DNA from: Nocardia fluminea
GTDB lineage: Bacteria > Actinomycetota > Actinomycetes > Mycobacteriales > Mycobacteriaceae
Assembly (NCBI RefSeq): GCF_002846365.1
Contig: NZ_PJMW01000002.1
Location: 3,844,001-3,908,000, forward strand
Length of the DNA stretch: 64,000 nt
Direction: 5' to 3'
In this document: positions 22,998-32,853 of the stretch, piece by piece
How the letters are laid out: the number at the start of each line of letters is the position of its first letter
How positions within the stretch are numbered: the first letter of the stretch is position 1
Translations under genes and position numbers: made by a program
The notes under the pieces: generated by a model
What the model saw: only the letters and a program-made list of their open reading frames with translations
The model's database searches: none
Told to the model about the DNA's origin: nothing

Positions 22998-25015
22998 GGT
23001 GCACCGTCGAGGTATTCGCGAATCCGGTCCAGCACGGCGGGCACGGTGAACCCGTGCCGGGCCATGACCTCGTCGCCGGGGCCGCTGTGCCCGAACTCGT
23101 CGATGCCGATCGCCAGGTCGACCAGGCCCGCCCAGCCCGCCGTGCTGCCTGCCTCGATGCTGATCGTGTGCGCGGACGGGTCGGCGACGAAGCGGGATCG
23201 GTCCAGCGCTGAGATCACTTGCACGACATACCCGTCGGCTTCGAGTTGCTCGGCGACGCCTACCGCCAGCGCGACTTCGGAGCCGGTCGACACGATCTCG
23301 ACGCGTCGCGACGATTCACCCGCGACCGATGATTCGAGTGCGGCGTCGACGGATGACTCGCGATCAGCTGACGCGCCCGCGCCGTAGACAGCGGACAGGT
23401 CGGCCGCCGTGTCACCCGTGTGCGCCCTGTCCAGTTGCGGCAGAGCTTGGCGGGACAGGATGAGTGCTGTCGGACCGTCCACCCGTGTCAGCGCGAGTTC
23501 CCAGGCGAGTGCGGTCTCGGCATCGTCGGCCGGTCGCAACACCTGCAATCCGGGAATCACCCGCAGTGACTCCACGTGCTCCACCGGCTGATGCGTCGAG
23601 CCGTCCTCACCGACCGCGATCGAATCGTGCGTGAGCACATAGATCACCGGTTGCCGCATCAATGCCGACAGGCGCAGCGCGGGCCGCAGATAGTCGGCGA
23701 AGACCAGGAACGTACTGCCGAAGACCCGGAACCCGCCGTGCAGGCTCATCCCGTTCAGAACGGCCGCCATCCCGAACTCGCGAATGCCGAAAGCGATGGC
23801 GCCGGCGGTGAAGTCCTCGCGATGCACCACCTCGCCGCACTCCGTGCCGGTCGACCCGGCCAGGTCGGCCGACCCGCCCACCAGTTCCGGCATGGTCGAC
23901 AGCGCGGCGCGCAAGCACGCCTGCGAGGCTTGCCGGGTGGCCCGCGGTGCTTGCGCCGCAACGCCTTCCAGCGCTGTGAGCAGACCGGCGGGCAGCAGTC
24001 GCGCACCGGCTCGCCGGAACTGCGCGGCACGCTCGGGCGCGAGAGCGTCGAATGTCGCGAACTCTTCGAGCCAGCTCGTGTGCTCGGCACCGCCGACCGC
24101 CGCGAGCGCGGCGCACATCGCCTGGACCGGTGCGGGCACCGTGAAAGGCGGAAGAGCCCACCCCGCACGCTCTTTGGCCTGTGCGAGCCGTTGGGCACCC
24201 AACGGCGAACCGTGGGCTTTCGGGGTTCCGGCGACACCGGGCGCGCCGTGACCGATCACCGTGCGCACGGCGAGAAAACTCGGCCGCGGATCACCCTTCG
24301 CACGGGTCAGCGCCGCGTCGATCGCCTCGATGTCGGTCCCGTCGGGCACCACCTCGGTATGCCACCCGTAGGCCGCGAACCGCGCCACCTGATCGTCGCC
24401 GCACGACCGCCCGACCGCGCCGTCGATGGTGATCTCGTTGTCGTCCCAGAGCACGATCAGCCTACCGAGCCCTAAATGCCCGGCGAACGAGGCGACTTCG
24501 TGACTGACGCCTTCCATCAGGCAACCGTCGCCGACGATCGCGTACGTGCGATGCGCGGTGACCTCCGGGTACCGGGCGGCGGTCATCCGCTCGGCGAGGG
24601 CCATCCCCACCGCCATCCCCAGTCCCTGGCCCAACGGCCCGGTGGTGCACTCCACGCCGGGCGTCTCCCCGTACTCGGGATGACCCGGTGTCCGCGACCC
24701 GAGCTGCCGGAAGCGCCGCAGTTCCTCGACGGGCAGGTCGTAGCCGAACAGGTGCAACAACCCGTACAGCAGCGCGGACCCGTGCCCGGCCGAGAGCACG
24801 AACCGATCCCGGTCGGCCCACTCGGGATCGGCCGGATCGTGGCGCAGGTGCCTGCTCCACAGCGTCCATGCCATCGGCGCGGCACCCATCGGCATGCCGG
24901 GGTGGCCCGACTGCGCGGCCTCCACCATGTCGGCCGCGAGGAAACGCAGGGTGTCGACGGCGAGCTGGTCGGTCTCCACCGACGGCACGACAGCCGGTTG
25001 CGCGAAGTCGGTCAT
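22994..25015 (-). CDS. cbbT: Transketolase
   Basis: Predicted 673 residues; the ATG shares one base with the rpe stop (TGATG). Thiamine-diphosphate signature GDGCLMEGVSHEVASFAGHLGLG with the downstream WDDNEITIDG, the substrate motif SGHPGMPMGAAPMAWTLW, and LVGGSADLAGS and FGIREFGMAAVLNGM in the pyrimidine-binding domain. The C-terminal domain shows VSTGSEVALAV. It transfers ketol units in Calvin-cycle regeneration. A low-complexity insert rich in Ser, Asp and Ala (about residues 545-575) lies between the pyrimidine and C-terminal domains. It is the middle gene of rpe-tkt-cbbY. Confidence 0.93.
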   Translation of the reverse strand: MTDFAQPAVVPSVETDQLAVDTLRFLAADMVEAAQSGHPGMPMGAAPMAWTLWSRHLRHDPADPEWADRDRFVLSAGHGSALLYGLLHLFGYDLPVEELRRFRQLGSRTPGHPEYGETPGVECTTGPLGQGLGMAVGMALAERMTAARYPEVTAHRTYAIVGDGCLMEGVSHEVASFAGHLGLGRLIVLWDDNEITIDGAVGRSCGDDQVARFAAYGWHTEVVPDGTDIEAIDAALTRAKGDPRPSFLAVRTVIGHGAPGVAGTPKAHGSPLGAQRLAQAKERAGWALPPFTVPAPVQAMCAALAAVGGAEHTSWLEEFATFDALAPERAAQFRRAGARLLPAGLLTALEGVAAQAPRATRQASQACLRAALSTMPELVGGSADLAGSTGTECGEVVHREDFTAGAIAFGIREFGMAAVLNGMSLHGGFRVFGSTFLVFADYLRPALRLSALMRQPVIYVLTHDSIAVGEDGSTHQPVEHVESLRVIPGLQVLRPADDAETALAWELALTRVDGPTALILSRQALPQLDRAHTGDTAADLSAVYGAGASADRESSVDAALESSVAGESSRRVEIVSTGSEVALAVGVAEQLEADGYVVQVISALDRSRFVADPSAHTISIEAGSTAGWAGLVDLAIGIDEFGHSGPGDEVMARHGFTVPAVLDRIREYLDGAP

Positions 25016-25710
25016 CAGGCTGCCTCTCGCGCGCAGTGCGCCGTTTCCCGCAGCCGCTTCACGGCGGCCGCCTTGCCCTCGGGACAGCCGTACATCCACG
25101 ATCCGGAGATGAAGACATCGGCGCCCGCCGCGGCCGCCCCGCCGATCGTGGCGGCGGTGATCCCGCCGTCCACTTCGAGCTCGATGGCATGGCCGGAGTC
25201 GTCGATCATCCGGCGCAACCGCGCGATCTTCGGCTCGACGGCCGGAATGTAGGCCTGCCCACCGAAGCCCGGGTTCACGGTCATCGCCAGGATCAGATCG
25301 GTTTCGGCGAGCACGTGCGCGACGACGTCGGCGGGAGTGTGCGGATTCAGCGCGACCCCGCTGCGCGCCCCGAGCTCGCGGATCCTGGCGAGCGTGCGAT
25401 GCAGATGCGTACAGGCTTCGGCGTGCACGATGATCAGCTCGCACCCCGCGTCGATGTAGGCGGCGAGCAGCTCGCCGGGATTCACCACCATGAGGTGCGC
25501 CTCGAAACCCACGGTGCTGTGCGAACGCGCCGCCGCGATGACATCGGGACCGAAGGTGAGGTTGGGGACGAACACGCCGTCCATCACATCCCATTGGATC
25601 CGGTCGGCGCCCGCCGCGCACAGATCGCGCACTTCCGCACCGAGACAGGCGAAATCGGCGGGCAGTACCGACGGCACCACGAGCGGCCGACGAACTGAGG
25701 ACTCCGGCAT
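25015..25710 (-). CDS. cbbE: Ribulose-phosphate 3-epimerase
   Basis: Predicted 231 residues from the ATG at 25708-25710; AAGG precedes it. TIM-barrel motifs PSVLPADFACLG, IQWDVMDGVFVPNLTFGP, FEAHLMVVNP, ALNPHTP, MTVNPGFGGQ and ELEVDGGI give the metal-binding histidines and catalytic aspartates. It interconverts xylulose-5-phosphate and ribulose-5-phosphate. First gene of the rpe-tkt-cbbY transcript, divergent from a response regulator. Confidence 0.95.
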   Translation of the reverse strand: MPESSVRRPLVVPSVLPADFACLGAEVRDLCAAGADRIQWDVMDGVFVPNLTFGPDVIAAARSHSTVGFEAHLMVVNPGELLAAYIDAGCELIIVHAEACTHLHRTLARIRELGARSGVALNPHTPADVVAHVLAETDLILAMTVNPGFGGQAYIPAVEPKIARLRRMIDDSGHAIELEVDGGITAATIGGAAAAGADVFISGSWMYGCPEGKAAAVKRLRETAHCAREAA

Positions 25711-25759
25711 GGGCGGCCTTTCTGATCGAGTCCGTTCATCGCACCCCACCGGGCATCCG

Positions 25760-25784
25760 CCGCACTCCCCCTCGGGGGTGGCGG
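25760..25784. promoter_or_regulatory. GC-rich inverted repeat in rpe / response-regulator promoter region
   Basis: CCGC (25760-25763) and GCGG (25781-25784) flank CCCCC (25767-25771) and GGGGG (25774-25778). The structure lies between the divergent starts, 50 bases from rpe and 60 bases from the response-regulator gene. It could be an operator for the two-component regulator or CbbR, or a leader hairpin. Confidence 0.35.
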
Positions 25785-25843
25785 CCCGGGTGAGATCTCG
25801 TCAATGCCCGTAACCCCGGTACCGCTCGCCGTAGGGTGGGGGG

Positions 25844-26512
25844 ATGCCGGAGTTACCTCCGACCCCGTTGAAGCTGGTGCTCGTCGACGATCACGAAATG
25901 GTGCTGCACGGGCTCGACGCCATGCTCGGACACTTTCCCGACGACGTCGTGATCGTCGGCCAATCCACCACCGACACCGCCGCACTGCGGATGGTCGCCG
26001 AGCAGCGGCCCGATATCGTCCTGTGCGATGTGCGCATCGGCAAGGCCAGCGGCCTGGATCTGTGCCGCCAGATCACCCTGCAATATCCCGAAACCAAGGT
26101 CGTGCTGCTGACTGTCTACGACGACGAGCACTACCTGTACCAGGCGCTGCGTGTCGGAGCGTCGGGCTACATCCTCAAGCGGGTCGACGGGCGCGAACTC
26201 GTCGCGCAGCTGTGCCGCGTGCGCGAAGGCGAGACGGTGGTCGACGCCGCACTGGCCGGTCGGGTGGCGCTGGCCGCCGCTCGGCTCAGCGCGGGCCAGT
26301 TCTGGTCCGGCGCGCATCTGGGACTGACCCAGCGGGAGTCGGAAGTGCTGGGGCTGTTGGTCTCCGGCCATTCCAATCGCGCGGTCGCGAGCAAGCTGGT
26401 GGTCAGCGAGGACACCGTGAAAACCCATATTCGCGGGCTGTATCGCAAGCTGGGGGTGTCCGACCGCAGCGGGGCGATCGCGGTCGCGTTGCGGGAGGGG
26501 CTGTTCCGGTGA
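25844..26512 (+). CDS. NarL/FixJ-family response regulator
   Basis: Predicted 222 residues. Receiver domain with acidic pair DDHE near residues 15-18, phosphoacceptor aspartate 62 in VLCDVRIG, threonine in LLTVYD and lysine in YILKRVDG. The C-terminal LuxR-type helix-turn-helix reads LTQRESEVLGLLVSG then NRAVASKLVVSEDTVKTHI. It is followed by its histidine kinase in a GTGA overlap. Its place between rpe and the aldolase gene suggests control of the cbb cluster, but the signal is unknown. Confidence 0.88.
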   Translation: MPELPPTPLKLVLVDDHEMVLHGLDAMLGHFPDDVVIVGQSTTDTAALRMVAEQRPDIVLCDVRIGKASGLDLCRQITLQYPETKVVLLTVYDDEHYLYQALRVGASGYILKRVDGRELVAQLCRVREGETVVDAALAGRVALAAARLSAGQFWSGAHLGLTQRESEVLGLLVSGHSNRAVASKLVVSEDTVKTHIRGLYRKLGVSDRSGAIAVALREGLFR

Positions 26513-27681
26513 GTTTCGCGAGCGGTGCGGTGCCCACGGCGGCGGAGCTGGCCCCACTGCTCGGCGCCGAAGGCGTGTTGCTCTACGCCGTCGACGGCCA
26601 GGATCTGAGCATCGTCGATCTGTGGCCCGCGCACCCCTCGGCGGGTTCGTTGCGGTTGCAGGTCGGATTCGGGGTGACCGGGCTGGTGGCGCGCACCCGT
26701 ACACCGGTACTGCTCGACAGCGACTCGCCGCGTAATGCGCTGCACCGCAGACTGTTACGTCTGGAACCGCACCAGACGGTCGCGCGGATGTGTCTGCCGC
26801 TGCCTGGGCTGGAAGGCGACGTGGTCGGAGTGCTCGCCGTGCACCGCGGCCCCCGTGACCCGTTCGGGCAGCGCGACCTCGACGCCGCGCAACAGTACGC
26901 GGGCGTGCTCGGCCTGTGGCTGCACGCGCAGCGGCTGTTCCGCACCGTCAACCGGCAGCGCACCGAGCGGGACCGTCTGGTCGAACAGGCGATCACCGCG
27001 CAGGAGGCCGAACGCCGGCGCATCGCCTTCGATCTGCACGACGGCGTCACGACAGCCCTCGCCTCGATGTCGTTCCACCTGTCCGCCGCCGACCTCACCG
27101 TCTCCGAACTCGCCGCCCACGTCGCCGTCACCGACGAGGCCAGCCAGCGCGACCTCGCCAGAGCCCGCGCCGAACTCGTCAGCGCCCGCGAACTCGCCGA
27201 TTTCGCCTACAACGAGACCAGGGCGGCGATCTCGGGTCTGCACAGCCTCGTGCTCGACGACCTCGGCCTGATCGCCGCGATCGAATCGCTGGTGCGCACG
27301 ATGAGCGGCGACGCCGCGCCTGCCATCGAATTCCTCGTCGACCACGCCGCCGCCATCGACGACATCCCCGACCACGCCGCCGCCACCCTGTACCGGATCG
27401 CTCAGGAATCGCTGGCGAACGCGGTGAAGCACGCTGACGCGCAACGGATCGTGCTCTCCCTGCGTCGCGTCGGCGACTCGGTCATCTTCGGATGTTCCGA
27501 CGACGGAGCGGGTTTCGATCCGGCAGCCCAGCGTGCCCACCGCGCCGCCGACCCCGACGGCGAACAACATTTCGGCCTGAGCTCGATCGCGGAACGCTGT
27601 GCCCTGATCGAAGCCTCGCTGCGCGTGGAATCGATGCGCGGACGAGGCACCACCGTGCTCGTGGAACTACCGCTGAAGTAG
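26509..27681 (+). CDS. GAF-domain sensor histidine kinase (NarL-type partner)
   Basis: Predicted 390 residues from GTG 26509, overlapping the response-regulator stop. No signal peptide or membrane segment, so it is cytoplasmic. A GAF domain spans about residues 20-155 (LQVGFGVTGLVARTRTPVLLDSD, then MCLPLPGLEGDVVGVLAVHRG). A HisKA_3 dimerisation domain follows with phosphoacceptor His177 in RIAFDLHDGV. The ATPase domain has LYRIAQESLANAVKHA (N box), CSDDGAGFD (G1) and GLSSIAERC (G2). It may sense a redox or small-molecule cue. Transcription ends at the hairpin shared with the convergent aldolase gene. Confidence 0.87.
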   Translation: MSFASGAVPTAAELAPLLGAEGVLLYAVDGQDLSIVDLWPAHPSAGSLRLQVGFGVTGLVARTRTPVLLDSDSPRNALHRRLLRLEPHQTVARMCLPLPGLEGDVVGVLAVHRGPRDPFGQRDLDAAQQYAGVLGLWLHAQRLFRTVNRQRTERDRLVEQAITAQEAERRRIAFDLHDGVTTALASMSFHLSAADLTVSELAAHVAVTDEASQRDLARARAELVSARELADFAYNETRAAISGLHSLVLDDLGLIAAIESLVRTMSGDAAPAIEFLVDHAAAIDDIPDHAAATLYRIAQESLANAVKHADAQRIVLSLRRVGDSVIFGCSDDGAGFDPAAQRAHRAADPDGEQHFGLSSIAERCALIEASLRVESMRGRGTTVLVELPLK

Positions 27682-27702
27682 CGGCGTGCATCGGCCGGCG
27701 AA

Positions 27703-27740
27703 CGCAGCAGCGGTGCCCGAGGGGTAGCGCCGCTGCTGCG
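27703..27740. terminator. Strong bidirectional hairpin
   Basis: CGCAGCAGCGG (27703-27713) pairs perfectly with CCGCTGCTGCG (27730-27740); three more inner pairs, one a G-T, extend the stem to 14 over a ten-base loop. It lies between the convergent kinase and aldolase genes. There is no T tract. Confidence 0.65.
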
Positions 27741-27777
27741 CGTTGCCGCCGCGCGAGTCTGCCGAGTGCGCACACAC

Positions 27778-28773
27778 CTACGCGGGGTGCGCGGCAGCAG
27801 CAGAGGCGTCGCGGCAGTTCTGGAGCAGAACACGGTGTGCTGCGGGAACTTCGGAGGTTGTTCCACCCCAAGTGTGCAGTGCGGCGCTCACCAGCGCGCG
27901 TCCGAAGGAAAATGTCACAGGCCACGGCCGCCCGTCGATGGCGGCCAGCTCGCTCAGGAAGGCGCACACGCGCGAGGTCGGATGACCACCGGACAGGAAC
28001 GCGATGCCGGCCACCTCGGCGGGCACCAGCTCACGCAACACGGCGAAGGTCGCGGCGGCGACGTCGGCGGGCGGGACCGCCGGGGCGTCCAGACCGGGGG
28101 TCACGAAGTTGGGCTTGAGCACGATGCCGGTGAGATCCACTGCGGCGTCGACGAGTTCGGTGAACAGCGCGCTCAAGGCCAGCCGGGTCGCCTGCACCGA
28201 GGCAGAGAGGTCGTGGGCGCCGGTGCACAGCACCTCGGGCTCCACGATCGGGACGATGCCGTGCTGCTGACACAGCGCGGCGTAACGGGCCAGCGCGTGC
28301 CCGTTGGCGCCGGCGGAGTAGTGCGTGACGGTATGCACGTCGAACACCGCCCGCCACTTGGCGAACGCCGCCCCGCGATAGGCATAGGAGGCCAGCCGTG
28401 CGCCGAGCCCGTCGAGACCCTCGGTGATCAGCGCACCGCCGTGGCCGGGTAGCGCGGTGGTGCCGGTGTCGACCTTGATGCCGGGCAGGATGCCCAGTTC
28501 GTGCGCCGCGACCGGGAACGGTCGCCCGTCGGCGAGATCCTGGCCGAATGTCTCGTCGCACAGAATGATTCCGCTGATCGACGCGGACAGGCCCTCGGCG
28601 GTGAGCAGCAGTTCGCGGTAGTCGCGCCGGGTGGTCGCGCTCGCGGGAACCCCTTCCTGTTCCAGGCGGGTCGACATGGTCTTGATCGACTCGTCGGCGG
28701 CGAGAATGCCGCGGCCGCCGCTGGTCAGCTGCTGGGCGACGTCGGCGAGGGCGGTGGCGGGGAGTGTCGTCAT
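27778..28773 (-). CDS. fba: Class I fructose-bisphosphate aldolase
   Basis: Predicted 331 residues. It belongs to the eukaryote-like class I family: GRGILAADESIKTMSTRL near the N terminus, GIILCDETFGQ, GILPGIKVDTG, FAKWRAVFDV, IVPIVEPEV, and the Schiff-base lysine in GIVLKPNFVTPG, with AGIAFLSGGHP following. It condenses dihydroxyacetone phosphate with glyceraldehyde-3-phosphate or erythrose-4-phosphate in the Calvin cycle. It is transcribed alone or with cbbR, which ends 37 bases upstream of its start. Confidence 0.92.
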   Translation of the reverse strand: MTTLPATALADVAQQLTSGGRGILAADESIKTMSTRLEQEGVPASATTRRDYRELLLTAEGLSASISGIILCDETFGQDLADGRPFPVAAHELGILPGIKVDTGTTALPGHGGALITEGLDGLGARLASYAYRGAAFAKWRAVFDVHTVTHYSAGANGHALARYAALCQQHGIVPIVEPEVLCTGAHDLSASVQATRLALSALFTELVDAAVDLTGIVLKPNFVTPGLDAPAVPPADVAAATFAVLRELVPAEVAGIAFLSGGHPTSRVCAFLSELAAIDGRPWPVTFSFGRALVSAALHTWGGTTSEVPAAHRVLLQNCRDASAAAAHPA

Positions 28774-28809
28774 GACGACCAGAATGCGAGCGTTGCGTCG
28801 CCGCCGTCC

Positions 28810-29721
28810 TCACCCCTTCGGGCGAGACCGGGTGTGAAATGCGGCGGCCCCCACCTGGTCCGGATCGCACAGGTGCGCCACGAACATTCGCGTCGCCGAG
28901 GTCGGTTCCTGGGTCGTGCAGACGTGCCAGGGCCGGTCGAGCGGTGTACCCGGCACCCCGTAGGAGACCAGTTCCCCCGAGGCCAGATGCTCGCGCGCCG
29001 CCTCCTCGTGGACGAGCGTGACTCCGAGCCCTTCGCGCGCGGCGGCCACGGCGGCGCCCGAGGTGCCGAGGGTGAGCAGCGGCGGCGCGGCCTGCAACCG
29101 GCTCAGCAGCGACAGCGTGGTGTCGCGGGTGCCCGAGCCGATTCCGGTGAGCAGCCAGGGCGTGGTGAGCGGGTCGCCGACCAGCCCGGGGCGCCCGACC
29201 AGCAACAGCCGGTTCGCCCGCCGGGCGGCGGTGACCAGCCCGGACCCGCGCGGCGGTCGACCGGCCAGGGCGATGTCGAAGACGTGGTCGGCGGCGCGGG
29301 CGAACAGCTCGCCGCGTGTGAGCACCGACAGCGACAGCTCGACCTGCGGATGGGCGTGCGCGAAGGTGGCCATCAGTGCCGGCAGTACATACTCACTGGC
29401 CGTCGCGACCGCGCCGATGCGCACCCGGCCGCGGTCGGCGTCGTGCACGGCACCCGCCGCCTCCGCGAGCAGCCCCAGCAGCTTGCGCGCGTAGCCGGCG
29501 AAGATCTCACCCGAATCCGTCGCGACGATGCCGCGTCCCGACTTGCCGAAAAGCGTTGTGCCCAGCGCCTCTTCGAGCGCGGTGATCGCCGCCGACACCG
29601 CAGGCGGCGTGACGTGCAACGTCTGCGCGGCGGCGCGCACACTCCCGGCGTCGTACACGGCCAGAAAAGTGCGCAGGCGACCCCAGGTGGCGGCGGCGGG
29701 CAGGTCGGGGCTGGCGAACAT
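28810..29721 (-). CDS. cbbR: LysR-family regulator, probable CbbR
   Basis: Predicted 303 residues. The winged helix-turn-helix reads RLRTFLAVYDAGSVRAAAQTL, then TPPAVSAAITALEEALGTTLF, followed by a RBP-like effector domain from about residue 95 (VRIGAVATASEYVLPALMATF). It is divergent from cbbL with only 105 bases between the starts, the classic CbbR arrangement. CbbR proteins activate cbb operons in response to metabolites such as RuBP, NADPH or PEP. The name rests on position and family rather than on any unique residue. Confidence 0.85.
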   Translation of the reverse strand: MFASPDLPAAATWGRLRTFLAVYDAGSVRAAAQTLHVTPPAVSAAITALEEALGTTLFGKSGRGIVATDSGEIFAGYARKLLGLLAEAAGAVHDADRGRVRIGAVATASEYVLPALMATFAHAHPQVELSLSVLTRGELFARAADHVFDIALAGRPPRGSGLVTAARRANRLLLVGRPGLVGDPLTTPWLLTGIGSGTRDTTLSLLSRLQAAPPLLTLGTSGAAVAAAREGLGVTLVHEEAAREHLASGELVSYGVPGTPLDRPWHVCTTQEPTSATRMFVAHLCDPDQVGAAAFHTRSRPKG

Positions 29722-29738
29722 CGTTCAATGATGTCTTA

Positions 29739-31290
<1,552 letters not shown>

Positions 31291-31303
31291 CCAGGAGCAC
31301 CCG

Positions 31304-31729
31304 ATGAAACTGCGTTACGGAACCTTCTCCTACCTGCCCGACCTCACCGACGACGACATCGCGGCCCAGGTGAAATACGCCCTCGATCACGGCTGGCCGG
31401 TATCGCTGGAGTACACCGACGACCCGCATCCACGCAACGTCTACTGGGAGATGTGGGGGCTGCCGATGTTCGACCTGGCCGAACCCGACGGCGTGCTCGC
31501 CCAGCTCGCGGATTGCCGGGCCACCTTCCCGCAGCACTACATCCGGCTGCTGGCCTACGACGCGAGCCTGGGCAGGCAGTCCACCGCGATGTCGTTCCTC
31601 GTCCAGCGACCCGCGCACGAGCCCGGCTTCCTGCTCGAACGCGTCGAGGGCCCCGACCGCACCCAGCGGTACTCGGTGAAGTCCTACGCCACCGCCCGTC
31701 CGTCCGGCGATCGGTACACGGGCGAGTGA
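31304..31729 (+). CDS. cbbS: RuBisCO small subunit, red-type
   Basis: Predicted 141 residues; AGGAG precedes the ATG. It starts [19 protein letters not shown] and contains [21 protein letters not shown] and [12 protein letters not shown], conserved in small subunits. The extended C terminus ([21 protein letters not shown]) forms the extra hairpin typical of red-type small subunits, which replaces the central loop of the green type. Fourteen bases after cbbL and four before cbbX. Confidence 0.96.
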   Translation: MKLRYGTFSYLPDLTDDDIAAQVKYALDHGWPVSLEYTDDPHPRNVYWEMWGLPMFDLAEPDGVLAQLADCRATFPQHYIRLLAYDASLGRQSTAMSFLVQRPAHEPGFLLERVEGPDRTQRYSVKSYATARPSGDRYTGE

Positions 31730-31733
31730 ACTG

Positions 31734-32711
31734 ATGGACACATCAAAGGGATTCGGGTTCCACCGGCCGTCGGCGGGCGGCGCGGCGCAGACCACGGCAA
31801 TCGAGGAGCAGATGCCCGAGCCCGCGATTCTGGGCGACGACGAGGTACTCGATCTCTCCGCCGACGAGGCCGCGGCCAGGGTGAGCGACACGCTGGCCGC
31901 ACTCGACGCCGAGCTGGTCGGCCTGGCCTCGGTCAAGCGCCGGGTTCGCGAGATCGCCTCGCTGCTCCAGGTCGACCGGGCGCGCCGCCGGTTCGGGCTC
32001 ACCACCACGCGACCCACCTTGCACATGAGCTTCACCGGTGGCCCCGGCACCGGCAAGACCACCGTCGCGCTGCGGATGGCGGCGATCCTGCACGCGCTCG
32101 ACTACATCAGGGCCCCGCGCGTGCACACCGTCACCCGCGACGACCTGGTCGGCCAGTTCATCGGCCACACCGCGCCCAAGACCAAGGAGGCGATCGCCCG
32201 CGCGGCCGGGGGGGTGCTGTTCATCGACGAGGCCTACTACCTGTTCCGGCCGGAGAACGAGCGGGACTACGGGCAGGAGGTCATCGAGATCCTGCTCACC
32301 GAGATGGAGAACGAGCGCGGTGATCTGGTGGTGATCTTCGCCGGCTACCCCGACCGGATGGCGACGTTCTTCGCCGCCAATCCGGGCCTGAGTTCCCGGG
32401 TGCCGCACCACCTCACCTTCGCCGACTACGACCATGCGGAGCTGACCCAGATCGCGGGACTGATGGTGGAGTCGGAAGGGTTCGCCTTCGACGACGACGC
32501 GCACAAGGCGTTCGCCGAGTACCTCTCGCTGCGCATGGAACAACCAAGGTTCTCCAACGCGCGCAGCGTGCGCAACGCGATCGAACGCTGCCGGTTGCGG
32601 CAGGCCCGCAGGTTGGTCGCACTAGACCGGCCACTGGGCAAGTCCGATCTCATCACGCTCACCGCCGAGGACGTTTACGGCAGCAGCGTCTTCGAGCCGT
32701 CACCGGACTGA
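31734..32711 (+). CDS. cbbX: CbbX, red-type RuBisCO activase
   Basis: Predicted 325 residues. AAA+ motifs: Walker A GGPGTGKTT near residues 102-110, Walker B VLFIDEAYYL, sensor 1 in IFAGYPDRM, arginine finger region NPGLSSRVPHHLTF, and the pore-loop aromatic in DLVGQFIGHTAPK. CbbX pulls the C terminus of the large subunit to free inhibited RuBisCO and is stimulated by RuBP. It has an N-terminal extension of about 40 residues. The gene ends before a strong hairpin. Confidence 0.95.
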   Translation: MDTSKGFGFHRPSAGGAAQTTAIEEQMPEPAILGDDEVLDLSADEAAARVSDTLAALDAELVGLASVKRRVREIASLLQVDRARRRFGLTTTRPTLHMSFTGGPGTGKTTVALRMAAILHALDYIRAPRVHTVTRDDLVGQFIGHTAPKTKEAIARAAGGVLFIDEAYYLFRPENERDYGQEVIEILLTEMENERGDLVVIFAGYPDRMATFFAANPGLSSRVPHHLTFADYDHAELTQIAGLMVESEGFAFDDDAHKAFAEYLSLRMEQPRFSNARSVRNAIERCRLRQARRLVALDRPLGKSDLITLTAEDVYGSSVFEPSPD

Positions 32712-32723
32712 GTCACCGACGCG

Positions 32724-32770
32724 GCGGAAAGCCCGATGACCGGCACGTGTCAGGTGATCGGGCTTTCCGC
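32724..32770 (+). terminator. Terminator after cbbLSX
   Basis: GCGGAAAGCCCGAT (32724-32737) pairs perfectly with ATCGGGCTTTCCGC (32757-32770); three further inner pairs follow one mismatch. The arm is followed by TTTG. This is the most extended stem in the cbb region and should separate cbbLSX from the molybdoenzyme gene, perhaps partially. Confidence 0.8.
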
Positions 32771-32853
32771 TTTGACAAGGGAGGACAATGTGAGAAGCCT
32801 TGTGTCGGAGATGCCGAACGCGCGGTGCCGCGGAACCGAAAAGAAGCTCACAC

